A DNA stretch of 64,000 nucleotides from Nostoc sp. NMS8 (GTDB lineage Bacteria; Cyanobacteriota; Cyanobacteriia; Cyanobacteriales; Nostocaceae): positions 62,001 to 126,000 of the forward strand of contig NZ_JABXKK010000062.1 of the NCBI RefSeq assembly GCF_017115045.1. The letters run 5' to 3'. The notes beneath the pieces were generated by a model, which saw nothing but the letters and a program-made list of their open reading frames with translations, searched no databases and was not told the origin of the DNA. Numbering within the stretch: position 1 is the first letter of the stretch; each line of letters begins with the position of its first letter. A program made the position numbers and the translations under genes. Positions 1 through 8,391 of this stretch are shown here, piece after piece.

Positions 1-150
1 CATTATAGCATCATATAATATTAAGCTGCGCTCAAAATCAGATACGAATAACACAGGAGATGTGTTCATTATAAATCTCATTTTTTGTTTTCTATGTCAA
101 CTTATTTAATCGAAATCCTGCAAAACCAAAACTTTTTGGGAGAGACAACT

Positions 151-489
151 TTAAGCTAAATCCTTATTGCATTGAGGACAATGATAAATTGAGGCATTAA
201 CATCTGTGCTGAAAGCCATATTGCAAAAAGGACAAATAGCCATAGGATGATGGCATTGTTCACAGCCTATAACATCAATAGCATTTGTTGCACTAAGTAA
301 ATCTACAAAAGATTTGCCTTTAGTCCAAAAAGTTTTAGTCACTTCAGAAAATATGGCAAATGCAATATTAGTATCAAAGTACTGGTGATTAAAAAGACGC
401 TCTTTTTGACATATAGGGCATACTCCTTTCCATACAGATTCCAGTCTTTTACCAGAACCTTCATGCAAGGTAAGTTTTACGATAGACAT
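151..489 (-). CDS. Double zinc-ribbon hypothetical protein
   Basis: A 112-residue protein I do not recognise as a named family. It shows four CxxC knuckles: CPIC near residue 24, CEQC near 77, CPFC near 86 and CPQC near the C-terminus. They could form one or two zinc-binding ribbons. The middle is hydrophobic and carries no catalytic motif. No signal peptide or membrane helix is evident. It stands alone: downstream is the window edge and upstream is a HIP1-rich tandem repeat. Zinc binding is inferred from cysteine spacing only; the function is unknown. Confidence 0.6.
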   Translation of the reverse strand: MSIVKLTLHEGSGKRLESVWKGVCPICQKERLFNHQYFDTNIAFAIFSEVTKTFWTKGKSFVDLLSATNAIDVIGCEQCHHPMAICPFCNMAFSTDVNASIYHCPQCNKDLA

Positions 490-563
490 TAATACACCTG
501 ACTCTCAATTTTACGTTTTTTATTATACTTCATGTAACTTCGGAAGTCCTTGTAGCTTTCTTA

Positions 564-895
564 GCGATCGCCTGAAAAATCTCTACAGTGCGATCGCCCC
601 TCTTCTTCCTCTGTGCCTAGAAAGGTTCGTTAAAAGAGTGATCGCCTGAAAAATCTCTAAAGTGCGATCGCTCCTTTTTTTCCTCTGTCTGCTCTGCGCC
701 TAGAAAGGTTCGTTAAAAATAGCGATCGCCTGCAAAATCTTCAGCGTGCGATCGCTCTTTTCTTCCCTCTGTCTTCTCTACGCCTCTGTAGTTATTTAAA
801 AAGAGCGATCGCCTGCAAAATCTGCACAGTGCGATCGCCCTCTGCTTCCTCTGTGTCCTTTATGCCTTGAGTGGTTCGTTAAAAAAAGCGATCGC
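564..895. repeat. HIP1-containing tandem repeat, four units plus a partial fifth
   Basis: Units begin at about 564, 638, 722 and 805, with the first eight bases of a fifth at 888, giving a period of 74 to 84 bp. Each unit starts with GCGATCGC (or GTGATCGC) followed by CTG and an A-rich stretch, then a second GCGATCGC about 18 bp later, a pyrimidine-rich TCTTCCTCTGT block and a GGTTCGTTAAAA end. The paired HIP1 octamers make each unit able to fold into a hairpin. The array ends exactly where the broken mazF reading frame stops. No gene is visible in it. Confidence 0.85.
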
Positions 896-1247
896 TAATA
901 TATTGGGTGAGAAATATTTAAGACAACAGCTAATGCTTGACAAACAAGTTGCATTTCTGAGTCAGAGAGTTGACCTAGTTTTCTAACTAATCTTGTTTCT
1001 GAAACTGAACGTATTTGAAAAGTATCTATACCAGAAACTTTAGCTAAACTGTTCTCTGTGCTTGGTTCCAGCCGCACCATCCAAGGTCTAACAGCATATC
1101 TTTCTTTCCAATCCGTAACTGGGACAATGACCTTCAAAGGCAAAATTCCAAAGCATCATCATTTACTATGATACAAGGGCGTTTTTTGCTAATTTCTGTC
1201 CCTACTGTTGGATCTAAATTAACTAACCAGACTTCACCTCTATACAT
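895..1247 (-). pseudogene. mazF: MazF/PemK-family toxin, frameshifted
   Basis: MazF toxins are mRNA interferases of type II toxin-antitoxin systems. Reading from the ATG at 1247, the first 37 codons give a typical MazF N-terminus (MYRGEVWLVNLDPTVG, then KKRPCIIV) and stop at 1134. The rest continues in another frame from about 1143 (VIVPVTDWKERYAVRPWMV, then RSVSETRLVRKLGQ) to a stop at 895. Adding one base near 1143-1148 (GAATTTTGCC) would join them into a protein of about 117 residues, the usual family length. The break looks like a one-base deletion, and the toxin is probably inactive. The antitoxin gene lies just upstream. The stop codon overlaps the last HIP1 site of the neighbouring tandem repeat. 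Confidence 0.8.
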
Positions 1248-1269
1248 AATTTCCTGAGTTGTGGAAGTC

Positions 1270-1467
1270 TTAATCTGGATAGTCGCAAAAGTCTTCTCCT
1301 TGTAAGTCAGAGAATGTATCTAATTCACTACCAGGTGCATAATCTGCAATAGCTGTCACAGCCGCTAGTGTTAATTGGCGTTTTTGCTCATCTTTGGTAA
1401 GTGAGTTTTTTTCTTGAAGAACTAATTGCAGGGCTGACTCAGCTATCTTCAGGCGATCGCTTTGCAA
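1270..1467 (-). CDS. Putative antitoxin partner of the broken MazF
   Basis: A 65-residue protein lying 22 bp upstream of the mazF start in the same direction, the classic antitoxin-toxin order. The N-terminal half is helical and charged. The C-terminus is acidic and aromatic (SELDTFSDLQGEDF, then CDYPD), like the toxin-wrapping tail of many MazF partners. The first usable codon is TTG at 1467, preceded by GGGAAA; there is no in-frame ATG before the upstream stop at 1489-1491. No clear DNA-binding domain can be seen, so the N-terminus may already be truncated. The assignment rests mainly on position and tail composition. Confidence 0.6.
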   Translation of the reverse strand: MQSDRLKIAESALQLVLQEKNSLTKDEQKRQLTLAAVTAIADYAPGSELDTFSDLQGEDFCDYPD

Positions 1468-2410
1468 TTTCCCGCACTTAGTATATATTTATAACATTGT
1501 TCTAAGTACTTCCCTTTGTCTGCTATCCGGGGCGATCGCACCATGTCAATAAGATTGAAATATTATCAATAAGTCTAATAATCTCATTAATCCTTGCTTA
1601 CCGACAAAGATTTTAGCGTTGGCGTAGCTCGGCTTAGTAATCATTTTGAGACTTGAAAAATAAATAAAACTGGAAATACTGATTTTTTGTTGCTTCTTAG
1701 GGTTGGTTGCGATTGAGAGTAATTTAGATGTGTTTACCCTGTATATCTCGCCTATTTGCCATGAAATTTAATGAAGAGGTGGTGACAATTGCCAGTGTAC
1801 AACTTTGATAACTGTCCACAATACTGTTGCACGTCTCAAGCTCATGGTAATATTATTTTACTGTCAGGGAGATATTATTTTATACATTAAATTGCAACCA
1901 TGCTGAAACAACTAGTTAAGTGTGCTGCTTCCAAAGAGGAAAAAATTATTCGACCTATCCAGGAAATCAACGAAAGCGCCAATTTGTAAGGCACGGAGCT
2001 TTTGGAAATTTGCTTATATAAGGTACTAAAGAGCTAAATAAAGCCTTTTTAGGAATCATGTTAGCCAGCTAAAAAGGCATAAAACTCTTTTAGAATGGCA
2101 AAAAATTAGACAAGAGTAAATAGAAAAATTTTGACACAATGTCAACTGTTTTTTGTATATGTAAAAATATCAAAAAGCCCGATTTATGTTGTCAACAATA
2201 CATGAATATTGTGTGTTTTATTTAGATATTGATTATTTTTGTATTTAGTTACCTATATATAAAAGTTCTATTTGATTGATGAAAACTTAAGCTACCTCTA
2301 GCAAATGAGGCAAATACTTAAATTCAACAAATGATTTAGGACTGCTAGATCAATCTTGATTTAGTAAAAAATCGATTATTAACAACGTAACTAAGAGTAA
2401 CAGGAAAAAC
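1468..2410. other. Long intergenic region without a supported gene
   Basis: No reading frame of convincing length or composition is visible. A 29-codon frame from 1901 has no recognisable features. A perfect 10-bp inverted repeat (GCCTTTTTAG at 2043-2052, CTAAAAAGGC at 2069-2078) could form a hairpin with a 16-base loop. A fragment at 1617-1637 (TTGGCGTAGCTCGGCTTAG) resembles the dispersed GCGTAGC repeats found elsewhere in the window. The AT-rich stretch before 2411 probably carries the promoter of the next gene. Confidence 0.5.
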
Positions 2411-3052
2411 ATGAATATCATTGTTAGTTTGTTTGGAGCGATCGCTCTCCAAGTATCTTTTTTGGCTGCCATGTCTAGTATGGCAATGGCTGATGACAGA
2501 CCTCTACGCGTCCGTCTTCGGGAAAATCATGCTGTTTCTCAACCGAAAGCAACACAGAGGATTTGCTCTTTAGATCCCATTGAGGACTTATTGCCTCCAC
2601 CACAGACTAAGACAAATAACTCTTTCCTTTCTTACCTTGCTGAACAGGGTTTTACACAGAATAAAGAGGGTTCTTGGGTCTGCTATGCGAACGATCCTAA
2701 AAAAGAAGGGCGTTACTTTACTCTATTTAAGGTTAAACAAGTTGATAACAGGCTTATAGCAAGCTCTTTCCTTGATGAGGGGAGTCTGATTCAAGGGCAG
2801 GAAAATCGTAGCTTGGACTTCTTTATGATGCTGATTGAGCATCATACGAATACTACTCAAGAGAACCGTCAAGGTATCCGTAGATATTTAGAAACCTTCG
2901 TTTCCTTAGTAAAGCAAGGGAAGATCAAACCCACACGTCGGGGGTTTCTTTTCGACCAACCAAACCGGGGATTGGTCTTGTATCACTCACTCTCATCAGG
3001 AAATCTCAAAGGTACAGGAATCACGATCAACATTTATTTACCTAAGAGTTGA
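2411..3052 (+). CDS. Exported hypothetical protein
   Basis: A 213-residue protein I cannot assign to a family. A hydrophobic N-terminal segment ends in MAMADD, a good signal-peptidase I site, so export to the periplasm or cell surface is likely. The mature protein has two cysteines (RICSL near residue 52 and WVCYA near residue 91) that could form a disulfide. The C-terminal half is basic and helical (RRYLETFVSLVKQGKI). The ATG follows AGGAAAAA, a reasonable ribosome-binding site. It is followed in the same direction by another exported protein about 110 bp away, so the two may be co-expressed. Confidence 0.7.
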   Translation: MNIIVSLFGAIALQVSFLAAMSSMAMADDRPLRVRLRENHAVSQPKATQRICSLDPIEDLLPPPQTKTNNSFLSYLAEQGFTQNKEGSWVCYANDPKKEGRYFTLFKVKQVDNRLIASSFLDEGSLIQGQENRSLDFFMMLIEHHTNTTQENRQGIRRYLETFVSLVKQGKIKPTRRGFLFDQPNRGLVLYHSLSSGNLKGTGITINIYLPKS

Positions 3053-3055
3053 ATT

Positions 3056-3083
3056 GGGGACTGGGGACTGGGGACTAGGGGAG
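3056..3083. repeat. Short G-rich tandem repeat (GGGGACT units)
   Basis: Three adjoining copies of GGGGACT followed by a diverged copy, between the two exported-protein genes. Similar tracts occur at 43721-43746 and, translated, inside cobN at 58521-58570, so this is a dispersed low-complexity element of this genome. Confidence 0.75.
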
Positions 3084-3165
3084 ATAGAACTTGAAGTATT
3101 CACATCAAAGACTCATTGATTTCCCAATCCCCAATTAAATCGTTGTCGTTTAGTGGAGGTGCATC

Positions 3166-4476
3166 TTGCCTAAATCAATTGTTCAAAGAATTGCGATGTC
3201 GAAAGCGAGTCGGTTTGCAGCGATCGCATTTTCATCTGTTGCAGTAGTACTCACTACATGTCAATCTGCTTTTGCACAGTTAAATGTTGGACGCTATGGT
3301 ATCCAACAAGGGCTGGAGTCTGAGTATCTCCAGTACCAACTCAATAACCAGAATTTGAATCAGATGCGAGTCATTCCTGCATGTGATGTGGGATTTGGTC
3401 TGACCTGCAATAAAACAGGATCGGTAATCCAACAATTAGTAGAGTTAAATAACGGAACTAGTTATCAAAATCTCCTGATGCGAGCAGCCGGTGGTGAGAA
3501 AAACTTTCAGAATTTCGCTAGCTTCTACGGCAATAATCCTAATCTCTCTGCGGTGCCTTACGCCTCATTTTGGAGAAACGCATCTCCCGCAATCATGGAT
3601 GGATCTCAATACCTTCTTGGACAACCTTTTGGTCGCAATCCAGTAGAAGGACTCGGACTTGTAACTAAGCAGTTCTACTGGGCACCATACTCAGGAGTAG
3701 ATAACTCAGTCAGTCTCCGCAATGGATTACTAGACCTAAAATTGTCATACGGACGACTGCTGTTTGAAGAGGCCTCGAAAATTTCCAATATTAAGGAGCA
3801 GATTCAATCTCTAGGTCTATCGCCGGAGATGACAAATTTTTATTTAAATAAAATCTCTACAGGCTTGGATGCATTGAGTTCTGGAGATCAGAACCAACTC
3901 CAACAGAAGATTTTTGAAGTACTATCCTTTCCATACTCCGAAGACGGTGGGGAACTCGGACGCCCCAATAACGGGATTCCACAAGAATTTAATCAGATAT
4001 TAGGAGAAGATATTGCCGGAGATACTTTACTAAGTGACAATCCAGTACCGTTGGATGGAGAAACAATTGCTTTCGATGGTTTCCCTGGTTCTGATGGAGA
4101 TGTTTTGACACCCGACAATTCTGATTCATTTCCACTAGGGCCAATAATCGGAGTTGCAGGTCTTGGTTTAATTCTGCTTCTACTACTGAGTGGTGATAGT
4201 TCTTCAGCTAAATCATCAGTTTCTTTAGGAAATACACCTTCTCCAACAAATACACCTTTGTCTCTCACCAACAAAGGTGAATGCGATCTGACTCCTAGTG
4301 GTAATGGTTCCGATCACACACAGATCATCGAGATTCCGTGTAATGTTACTCCTAAACCCCCTACGGAAGTGAGAAAAGTAGTGGAGCCATCAATGATGAA
4401 AGCGCTTATATTGCTAATTGTTCTACTATGTATAGTGCGTTATAAACAGCAGTCTTTAAAAACTCGTAATTCATAA
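3166..4476 (+). CDS. Exported protein with C-terminal sorting-like membrane tail
   Basis: A 436-residue protein of unknown function. The TTG at 3166 is chosen because GGAGG lies six bases upstream (3155-3159); the next ATG, at 3196, lacks such a site. The N-terminus is a signal peptide ending in SAFAQ. The mature part contains a cysteine pair (ACDVGFGLTC) near residue 75. A hydrophobic stretch near residues 326-342 (GPIIGVAGLGLILLLLL) is followed by a Ser/Thr/Pro-rich linker. The extreme C-terminus reads VVEPS, then a 15-residue hydrophobic helix, then RYKQQSLKTR. That layout resembles a PEP-CTERM-type sorting signal with EPS in place of PEP. Surface or outer-envelope attachment is inferred. 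It probably belongs with the exported protein upstream. Confidence 0.7.
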   Translation: MPKSIVQRIAMSKASRFAAIAFSSVAVVLTTCQSAFAQLNVGRYGIQQGLESEYLQYQLNNQNLNQMRVIPACDVGFGLTCNKTGSVIQQLVELNNGTSYQNLLMRAAGGEKNFQNFASFYGNNPNLSAVPYASFWRNASPAIMDGSQYLLGQPFGRNPVEGLGLVTKQFYWAPYSGVDNSVSLRNGLLDLKLSYGRLLFEEASKISNIKEQIQSLGLSPEMTNFYLNKISTGLDALSSGDQNQLQQKIFEVLSFPYSEDGGELGRPNNGIPQEFNQILGEDIAGDTLLSDNPVPLDGETIAFDGFPGSDGDVLTPDNSDSFPLGPIIGVAGLGLILLLLLSGDSSSAKSSVSLGNTPSPTNTPLSLTNKGECDLTPSGNGSDHTQIIEIPCNVTPKPPTEVRKVVEPSMMKALILLIVLLCIVRYKQQSLKTRNS

Positions 4477-4596
4477 TTATGTTACGGGGATTTAGAATTT
4501 ATCTAAACAAAGCTACCTCCATAGTTAGCTCTGTTTAGATGTCTATAAGCGGTTTGGCATTCTTGACAGTTATTCCTATATCCCTTTGGGGATTTT

Positions 4597-4662
4597 GCTA
4601 CGCATAGCCTCCCGTAGAGAAGAGAAGCTTACCGTTAGCGTGGCGTTCCCAAGGAAAGATAT
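4597..4662. repeat. Dispersed GCGTAGC/CGTAGAGAAG-type repeat overlapping the end of sodA
   Basis: The stretch GCATAGCCTCCCGTAGAGAAG followed by GTTAGCGTGGCGTTCCCAAG is of the short dispersed type also seen at 38785-38826, 45478-45510 and 53580-53635. Here it supplies the last codons (SLGTPR) and the stop of sodA. Confidence 0.6.
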
Positions 4663-5450
4663 CGCCTGTTAATCTGCGGCCAATTCACCACATTCCACCA
4701 ATTATTCAAATACTCAGCCCGACGGTTGCGATATTTCAGGTAATAAGCATGTTCCCACAAATCATTACCGATAATCGGATATGAACCGTCCGTAATCGGG
4801 TTATCTTGATTTGCTGTAGTGACAATCTGGAGTTGATTTTGGGGGTTACGTACTAGCCAAACCCAACCACTACCGAAACGAGTAGTACCCGCTGCATTAA
4901 ACTGTTTTTTAAAGGCGTCAAAACTGCCAAAAGTTCGGTTAATTTCTTGAGCGATCGCTCCTGATGGTTCTCCTCCACCTTGGGGACTCATCAGTTGCCA
5001 AAAAATCGTATGGTTGAGATGACCACCAGCGTTATTACGTACCTTTGTCCGAATATCTTCAGGTACGCTGTTCAAATCCAGTAGTAAACTTTCAACACTT
5101 CTTTTTTGCAAATCTGGATACTGCTTCAATGCGTCATTTAAGTTTTTGACATAGGTGGCATGATGTGCATCATGATGCAATTTCATCGTTTCTGCATCAA
5201 TAGCTTTTTCTAGTGCCCCATAAGCATAAGGCAACGGTGGTAGCTGTGCTGGAGAAGCACTTAATGACCTATTAGGATAAGCTACAGTGGTAAACGATCT
5301 AGCAGCTGTTGGTGTTGGTGTAGAAGATTGTGCCTCAGCTATTAGTACTAGTTCATGAGAACTTAGCAGAATTGTCAAAATGATTGTTGTGAAGAAAAAA
5401 ACTATTGTTTTTCCCCAAAATTTTATCATAAATTGCGGCCTCAAAATCAA
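4635..5450 (-). CDS. sodA: Manganese superoxide dismutase, membrane-anchored
   Basis: Converts superoxide to hydrogen peroxide and oxygen. The 271-residue protein has an N-terminal hydrophobic segment (residues 15-30) with a Ser/Thr/Pro-rich linker to about residue 70. Then follow the complete SOD N-domain ([20 protein letters not shown]) and C-domain. The metal ligands are visible: His in LHHDAHH, His in GHLNHTIFW, Asp and His in DLWEHAYY. The Gly-Gly in AGGHLNH and the Gln in TANQDNP favour manganese over iron. An anchored MnSOD facing the lumen or periplasm is known in heterocystous cyanobacteria. M8 is an alternative start. The last six residues come from a dispersed repeat. Monocistronic. 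Confidence 0.93.
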   Translation of the reverse strand: MILRPQFMIKFWGKTIVFFFTTIILTILLSSHELVLIAEAQSSTPTPTAARSFTTVAYPNRSLSASPAQLPPLPYAYGALEKAIDAETMKLHHDAHHATYVKNLNDALKQYPDLQKRSVESLLLDLNSVPEDIRTKVRNNAGGHLNHTIFWQLMSPQGGGEPSGAIAQEINRTFGSFDAFKKQFNAAGTTRFGSGWVWLVRNPQNQLQIVTTANQDNPITDGSYPIIGNDLWEHAYYLKYRNRRAEYLNNWWNVVNWPQINRRYLSLGTPR

Positions 5451-5848
5451 TATTATTGGCTTCTGATCTGATCGTAGACTGTTGTTTTGCAGCTAAATCA
5501 AGCCAAATAATACGTATATTACCTCAGTTGTCAGGTAATTAGAGCAAAAATAAAATAGCTAATGCCATTTTGGATTTAAGATTTAAGATTTTGGATTGGG
5601 AATCGCCTTCTCTGTCTGGGTTCTATTAATCCATCTGTCGTAATCATTTTTCAAATTAGTATAAACTTTTATTTTGTTAAATCTATAATTCAAACCTTGT
5701 AACCAAAAAGTTTCTTTGTTAAGAATAATAATAGTTCTGTTATGTGTGGGCGTCTCGCCTGTATTTTATGAACATCTTGTCTACACCATAATAGCTAAAT
5801 ACTATCCACTACTTTAGCTAGGCTACACAACTAAGAATTTTCGATTAT
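5451..5848. other. Intergenic region, sodA upstream
   Basis: No gene seen. It should hold the sodA promoter on the minus strand. It contains the low-complexity dispersed tract TTGGATTTAAGATTTAAGA at about 5570-5600 and the inverted repeat TAGCTAAA/TTTAGCTA near 5790-5822. Confidence 0.5.
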
Positions 5849-6412
5849 TCAGCTTAGTTGTTTGTTTTTCATCTGTCTGTAGATAGCTGCAATGTTGCGG
5901 GCATCATCAATACCACGATGGTGTGTGCCTTTTAATTCTATTCCCAACTCATTGAGAGCCTGTGCCATACCAAATTTTTTAGACACGCCAAGATATTCTG
6001 AAAATTTCTCTTTGATATTTATGTGTTCTGAAGTAAAAGGATAAGATAAATTATGAAACGCGCAATCTTGAATAAATTGCTTTTTGTCGTAATTACCCCA
6101 AGAACAAAAAATATGGTTGGGAAATGAATAAATCCATTCTTTTAAGCGAGAAATTGCCTCTAAAAATTTTGGTGCTTCGTCAACATCTTGCTGGCGAATA
6201 CTAGTCAATTCGGTGCAAAAATCTGTCAGTTGGGCATGTCTCACAGGTTGGATGAATTGCTGAAATTCAGAATCAATTTCCCACGTTGTTCGATTGAGCA
6301 TCACCGCACCAATTTCGATGATTTCCATTTCGTGACGGGGAATAGTTCTACTGTTACAGCACGTAGCTTCAAGATCGATTATCAAATAATAGTGGGATAT
6401 TTTAGTATTCAT
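5849..6412 (-). CDS. DEDDh 3'-5' exonuclease, ERI-1/KapD-like
   Basis: A 187-residue exonuclease of the DnaQ-like DEDDh superfamily, which hydrolyses RNA or DNA from the 3' end using two metal ions. The motifs are in order: ExoI YLIIDLEATC (Asp, Glu), ExoII FCSWGNYDKKQF (Asp), and ExoIII HHRGIDDARNIA (His, Asp). The EMEIIEIGAVML segment following ExoI is typical of the ERI-1/KapD branch, which acts on structured RNA. No other domain is fused. I place the start at the ATG at 6412 because the conserved domain begins eight residues later; an earlier ATG at 6442 adds ten residues. The exact substrate cannot be told from the sequence. It stands alone. Confidence 0.85.
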   Translation of the reverse strand: MNTKISHYYLIIDLEATCCNSRTIPRHEMEIIEIGAVMLNRTTWEIDSEFQQFIQPVRHAQLTDFCTELTSIRQQDVDEAPKFLEAISRLKEWIYSFPNHIFCSWGNYDKKQFIQDCAFHNLSYPFTSEHINIKEKFSEYLGVSKKFGMAQALNELGIELKGTHHRGIDDARNIAAIYRQMKNKQLS

Positions 6413-6592
6413 ATCATGTAATTGGGTATTGATAATTATCATTAGTTATACTATTCATACGTATTTTTTGGAAGATACGTAAATTACTGTAACTTTATTG
6501 TATTTATTGTAATACAATGACGTGATGCTTACAGTCTTTTTTATCTATTTGAACCACAACCCTCTACCAAACAAGAACTTGACAAAGAGAAT

Positions 6593-7075
6593 TTAGATTG
6601 ATGAAAAAGGTTTAACCCAACGGAATTGAATAGCGAGATCAAGAGCGATCGCAGCCAACACAAACCACAATAAACTTTCTGCCGCCAATATCAAAAAAGG
6701 CCAAATCGTGCTATTAGAATTCCAGCCAAGTTCTATCTGAGTTAATCCCCGCACCAAGCCAAAAGCCAATACACCGCCAGCTTTGAGTTGAGGATTTTGA
6801 TCTGAGCGAATGATATAGCGGTAGGTAACACCAAATAGGAAACCAATAAAAGTTGCGATCGCACCACTTACCCACAAGTGCCAATTCACATCACTTTGCA
6901 GACTTACGAGTGTCTGAAAATACTTCGCTAGTACAAAAGTATTCAAAAGACTGGCGATAGCGAAGGCAGAAAATAGGGAAAAACCTCCAACTATTCCAGC
7001 CTTGAGGGATTCTAGGCGCTCTGCCATTAATTGAGAATCTAAAGTTGCCTTCACTGCTTCAATAAACTTACTCAA
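6593..7075 (-). CDS. Small multi-pass membrane protein
   Basis: A 160-residue integral membrane protein with about four hydrophobic segments: roughly residues 28-52, 66-88, 100-113 and 122-150. No catalytic or transport motif is recognisable. It begins 14 bp after the stop of the REC-kinase gene and is the last gene of a minus-strand operon that starts with the ethylene-receptor-like kinase. Position suggests an accessory role in that signalling pathway, but no function can be inferred from its own sequence. Confidence 0.75.
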   Translation of the reverse strand: MSKFIEAVKATLDSQLMAERLESLKAGIVGGFSLFSAFAIASLLNTFVLAKYFQTLVSLQSDVNWHLWVSGAIATFIGFLFGVTYRYIIRSDQNPQLKAGGVLAFGLVRGLTQIELGWNSNSTIWPFLILAAESLLWFVLAAIALDLAIQFRWVKPFSSI

Positions 7076-7089
7076 ATAATTGTAATTAA

Positions 7090-8361
7090 TTAAATGCTGT
7101 CATCGGGCATTTTGATGATAAATTCGGTTCCCCCACCTGGTTGAGAATTTACTTCTAATACACCGTTGTGTTTTTCTACAACTATTTCATAAGCGATCGA
7201 CAAACCAAGTCCAGTACCTTTACCAACAGTTTTTGTGGTAAATAACGGCTCAAATAAGCGTTTTTTCAGCCGTTCAGGAACACCAATTCCATTATCAGCA
7301 ATCCGAATTATAATCAATTGTTCCGAATCTATTTCTGTAGTAATTTTAATCCGAGGAATTAGATTACTGATTTTGCCTTGTATGATAGCGTCATCAAGGG
7401 CATCAACTGCATTTGCCAGAATATTCATAAATACTTGATTCATCTGTCCTAAATAGCAGTTTATATGTGGTAATACACCATAATTTTTAATAACTTCAAT
7501 CTGGGGACGATCGCCATTAGCTTTAAGGCGGTGTTGCAAAATCATGAGTGTACTATCTAATCCTTGGTGCAAATCAGCAGAAATTTTTTTATCACTATCT
7601 GAGCGACAGAAGTTGCGGAGTGAATTAGAAAGGTTTTGAATTCGTTCGCTTCCTAGCTTGAGTGAGTTCAAAATTTTTACCATATCTTCGAGAACAAAGT
7701 TTAGATCCAAGTCCTCAATAGCAGTGGCAATTTTAGCTGTTGGGTTTGGATACTCTTGTTCATACAGTAGAAGCAACTTAGTTACTCCGGCAATGTATTC
7801 TTGCAAAGGTGGAATATTGCTAGAAATAAAGTTGACGGGGTTATTGATTTCATGGCCAATCCCAGCGATTAACTCTCCGAGTGTTGATAGTTTCTCTTGC
7901 TGCACTAGTTGGACTTGGGCTTGTTGCAAAGCCCTAGTGCGATCGCTAACTTGTTGTTCCAAAGATTCATTGAATTGTTTAAGTTGTAAATGCACGCGCA
8001 CTCTAGCAATAACTTCCTCTTGTGCAAAGGGTTTCGGGATATAGTCTACTGCACCAAGGGAAAATCCCTTCGTTTTGCTCTCTGTATCTGCTAAGGCAGT
8101 GGTGAAAATAATTGGAATGTTTTGGGTGACAGGATTGGCTTTGAGACGACGACAAGTTTCAAATCCGTCAATACCTGGCATTTGTACATCCAGCAAAATC
8201 AACTCTGGTTGATTCCGTTCGGCTTGAGCGATCGCACTTTCACCATCGACTGCAACACGGAAACGAAAACCCTCACTATTGAGCGCTTCACATAGGAGAG
8301 ATAAATTTGTTGGATTATCATCCACAATCAAAATAAATCCAGTATTTTGCTTCTTGTTCAT
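7090..8361 (-). CDS. Response regulator-histidine kinase fusion (REC-HisKA-HATPase)
   Basis: About 423 residues. An N-terminal receiver domain (FILIVDDN; phosphoacceptor Asp58 in LILLDVQMPG; KPF motif near 111) is followed by a coiled coil. Then come the kinase core with phosphorylatable His170 in GIGHEINNP and ATPase boxes ([31 protein letters not shown]). The order is reversed relative to a normal hybrid kinase, so the kinase may be switched by phosphorylation of its own receiver. It lies a few bases downstream of the ethylene-receptor-like hybrid kinase, which is the obvious candidate phosphodonor. The start at 8361 puts ten residues before the receiver; an ATG at 8385 is also possible. 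Confidence 0.9.
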   Translation of the reverse strand: MNKKQNTGFILIVDDNPTNLSLLCEALNSEGFRFRVAVDGESAIAQAERNQPELILLDVQMPGIDGFETCRRLKANPVTQNIPIIFTTALADTESKTKGFSLGAVDYIPKPFAQEEVIARVRVHLQLKQFNESLEQQVSDRTRALQQAQVQLVQQEKLSTLGELIAGIGHEINNPVNFISSNIPPLQEYIAGVTKLLLLYEQEYPNPTAKIATAIEDLDLNFVLEDMVKILNSLKLGSERIQNLSNSLRNFCRSDSDKKISADLHQGLDSTLMILQHRLKANGDRPQIEVIKNYGVLPHINCYLGQMNQVFMNILANAVDALDDAIIQGKISNLIPRIKITTEIDSEQLIIIRIADNGIGVPERLKKRLFEPLFTTKTVGKGTGLGLSIAYEIVVEKHNGVLEVNSQPGGGTEFIIKMPDDSI

Positions 8362-8391
8362 GATCCATTTAAAAGTAAAATTCAACTCAAA

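Noticed and set aside
1901..1990. 29-codon frame in the region after the antitoxin
   Set aside because: Too short, no ribosome-binding site and no recognisable motif.
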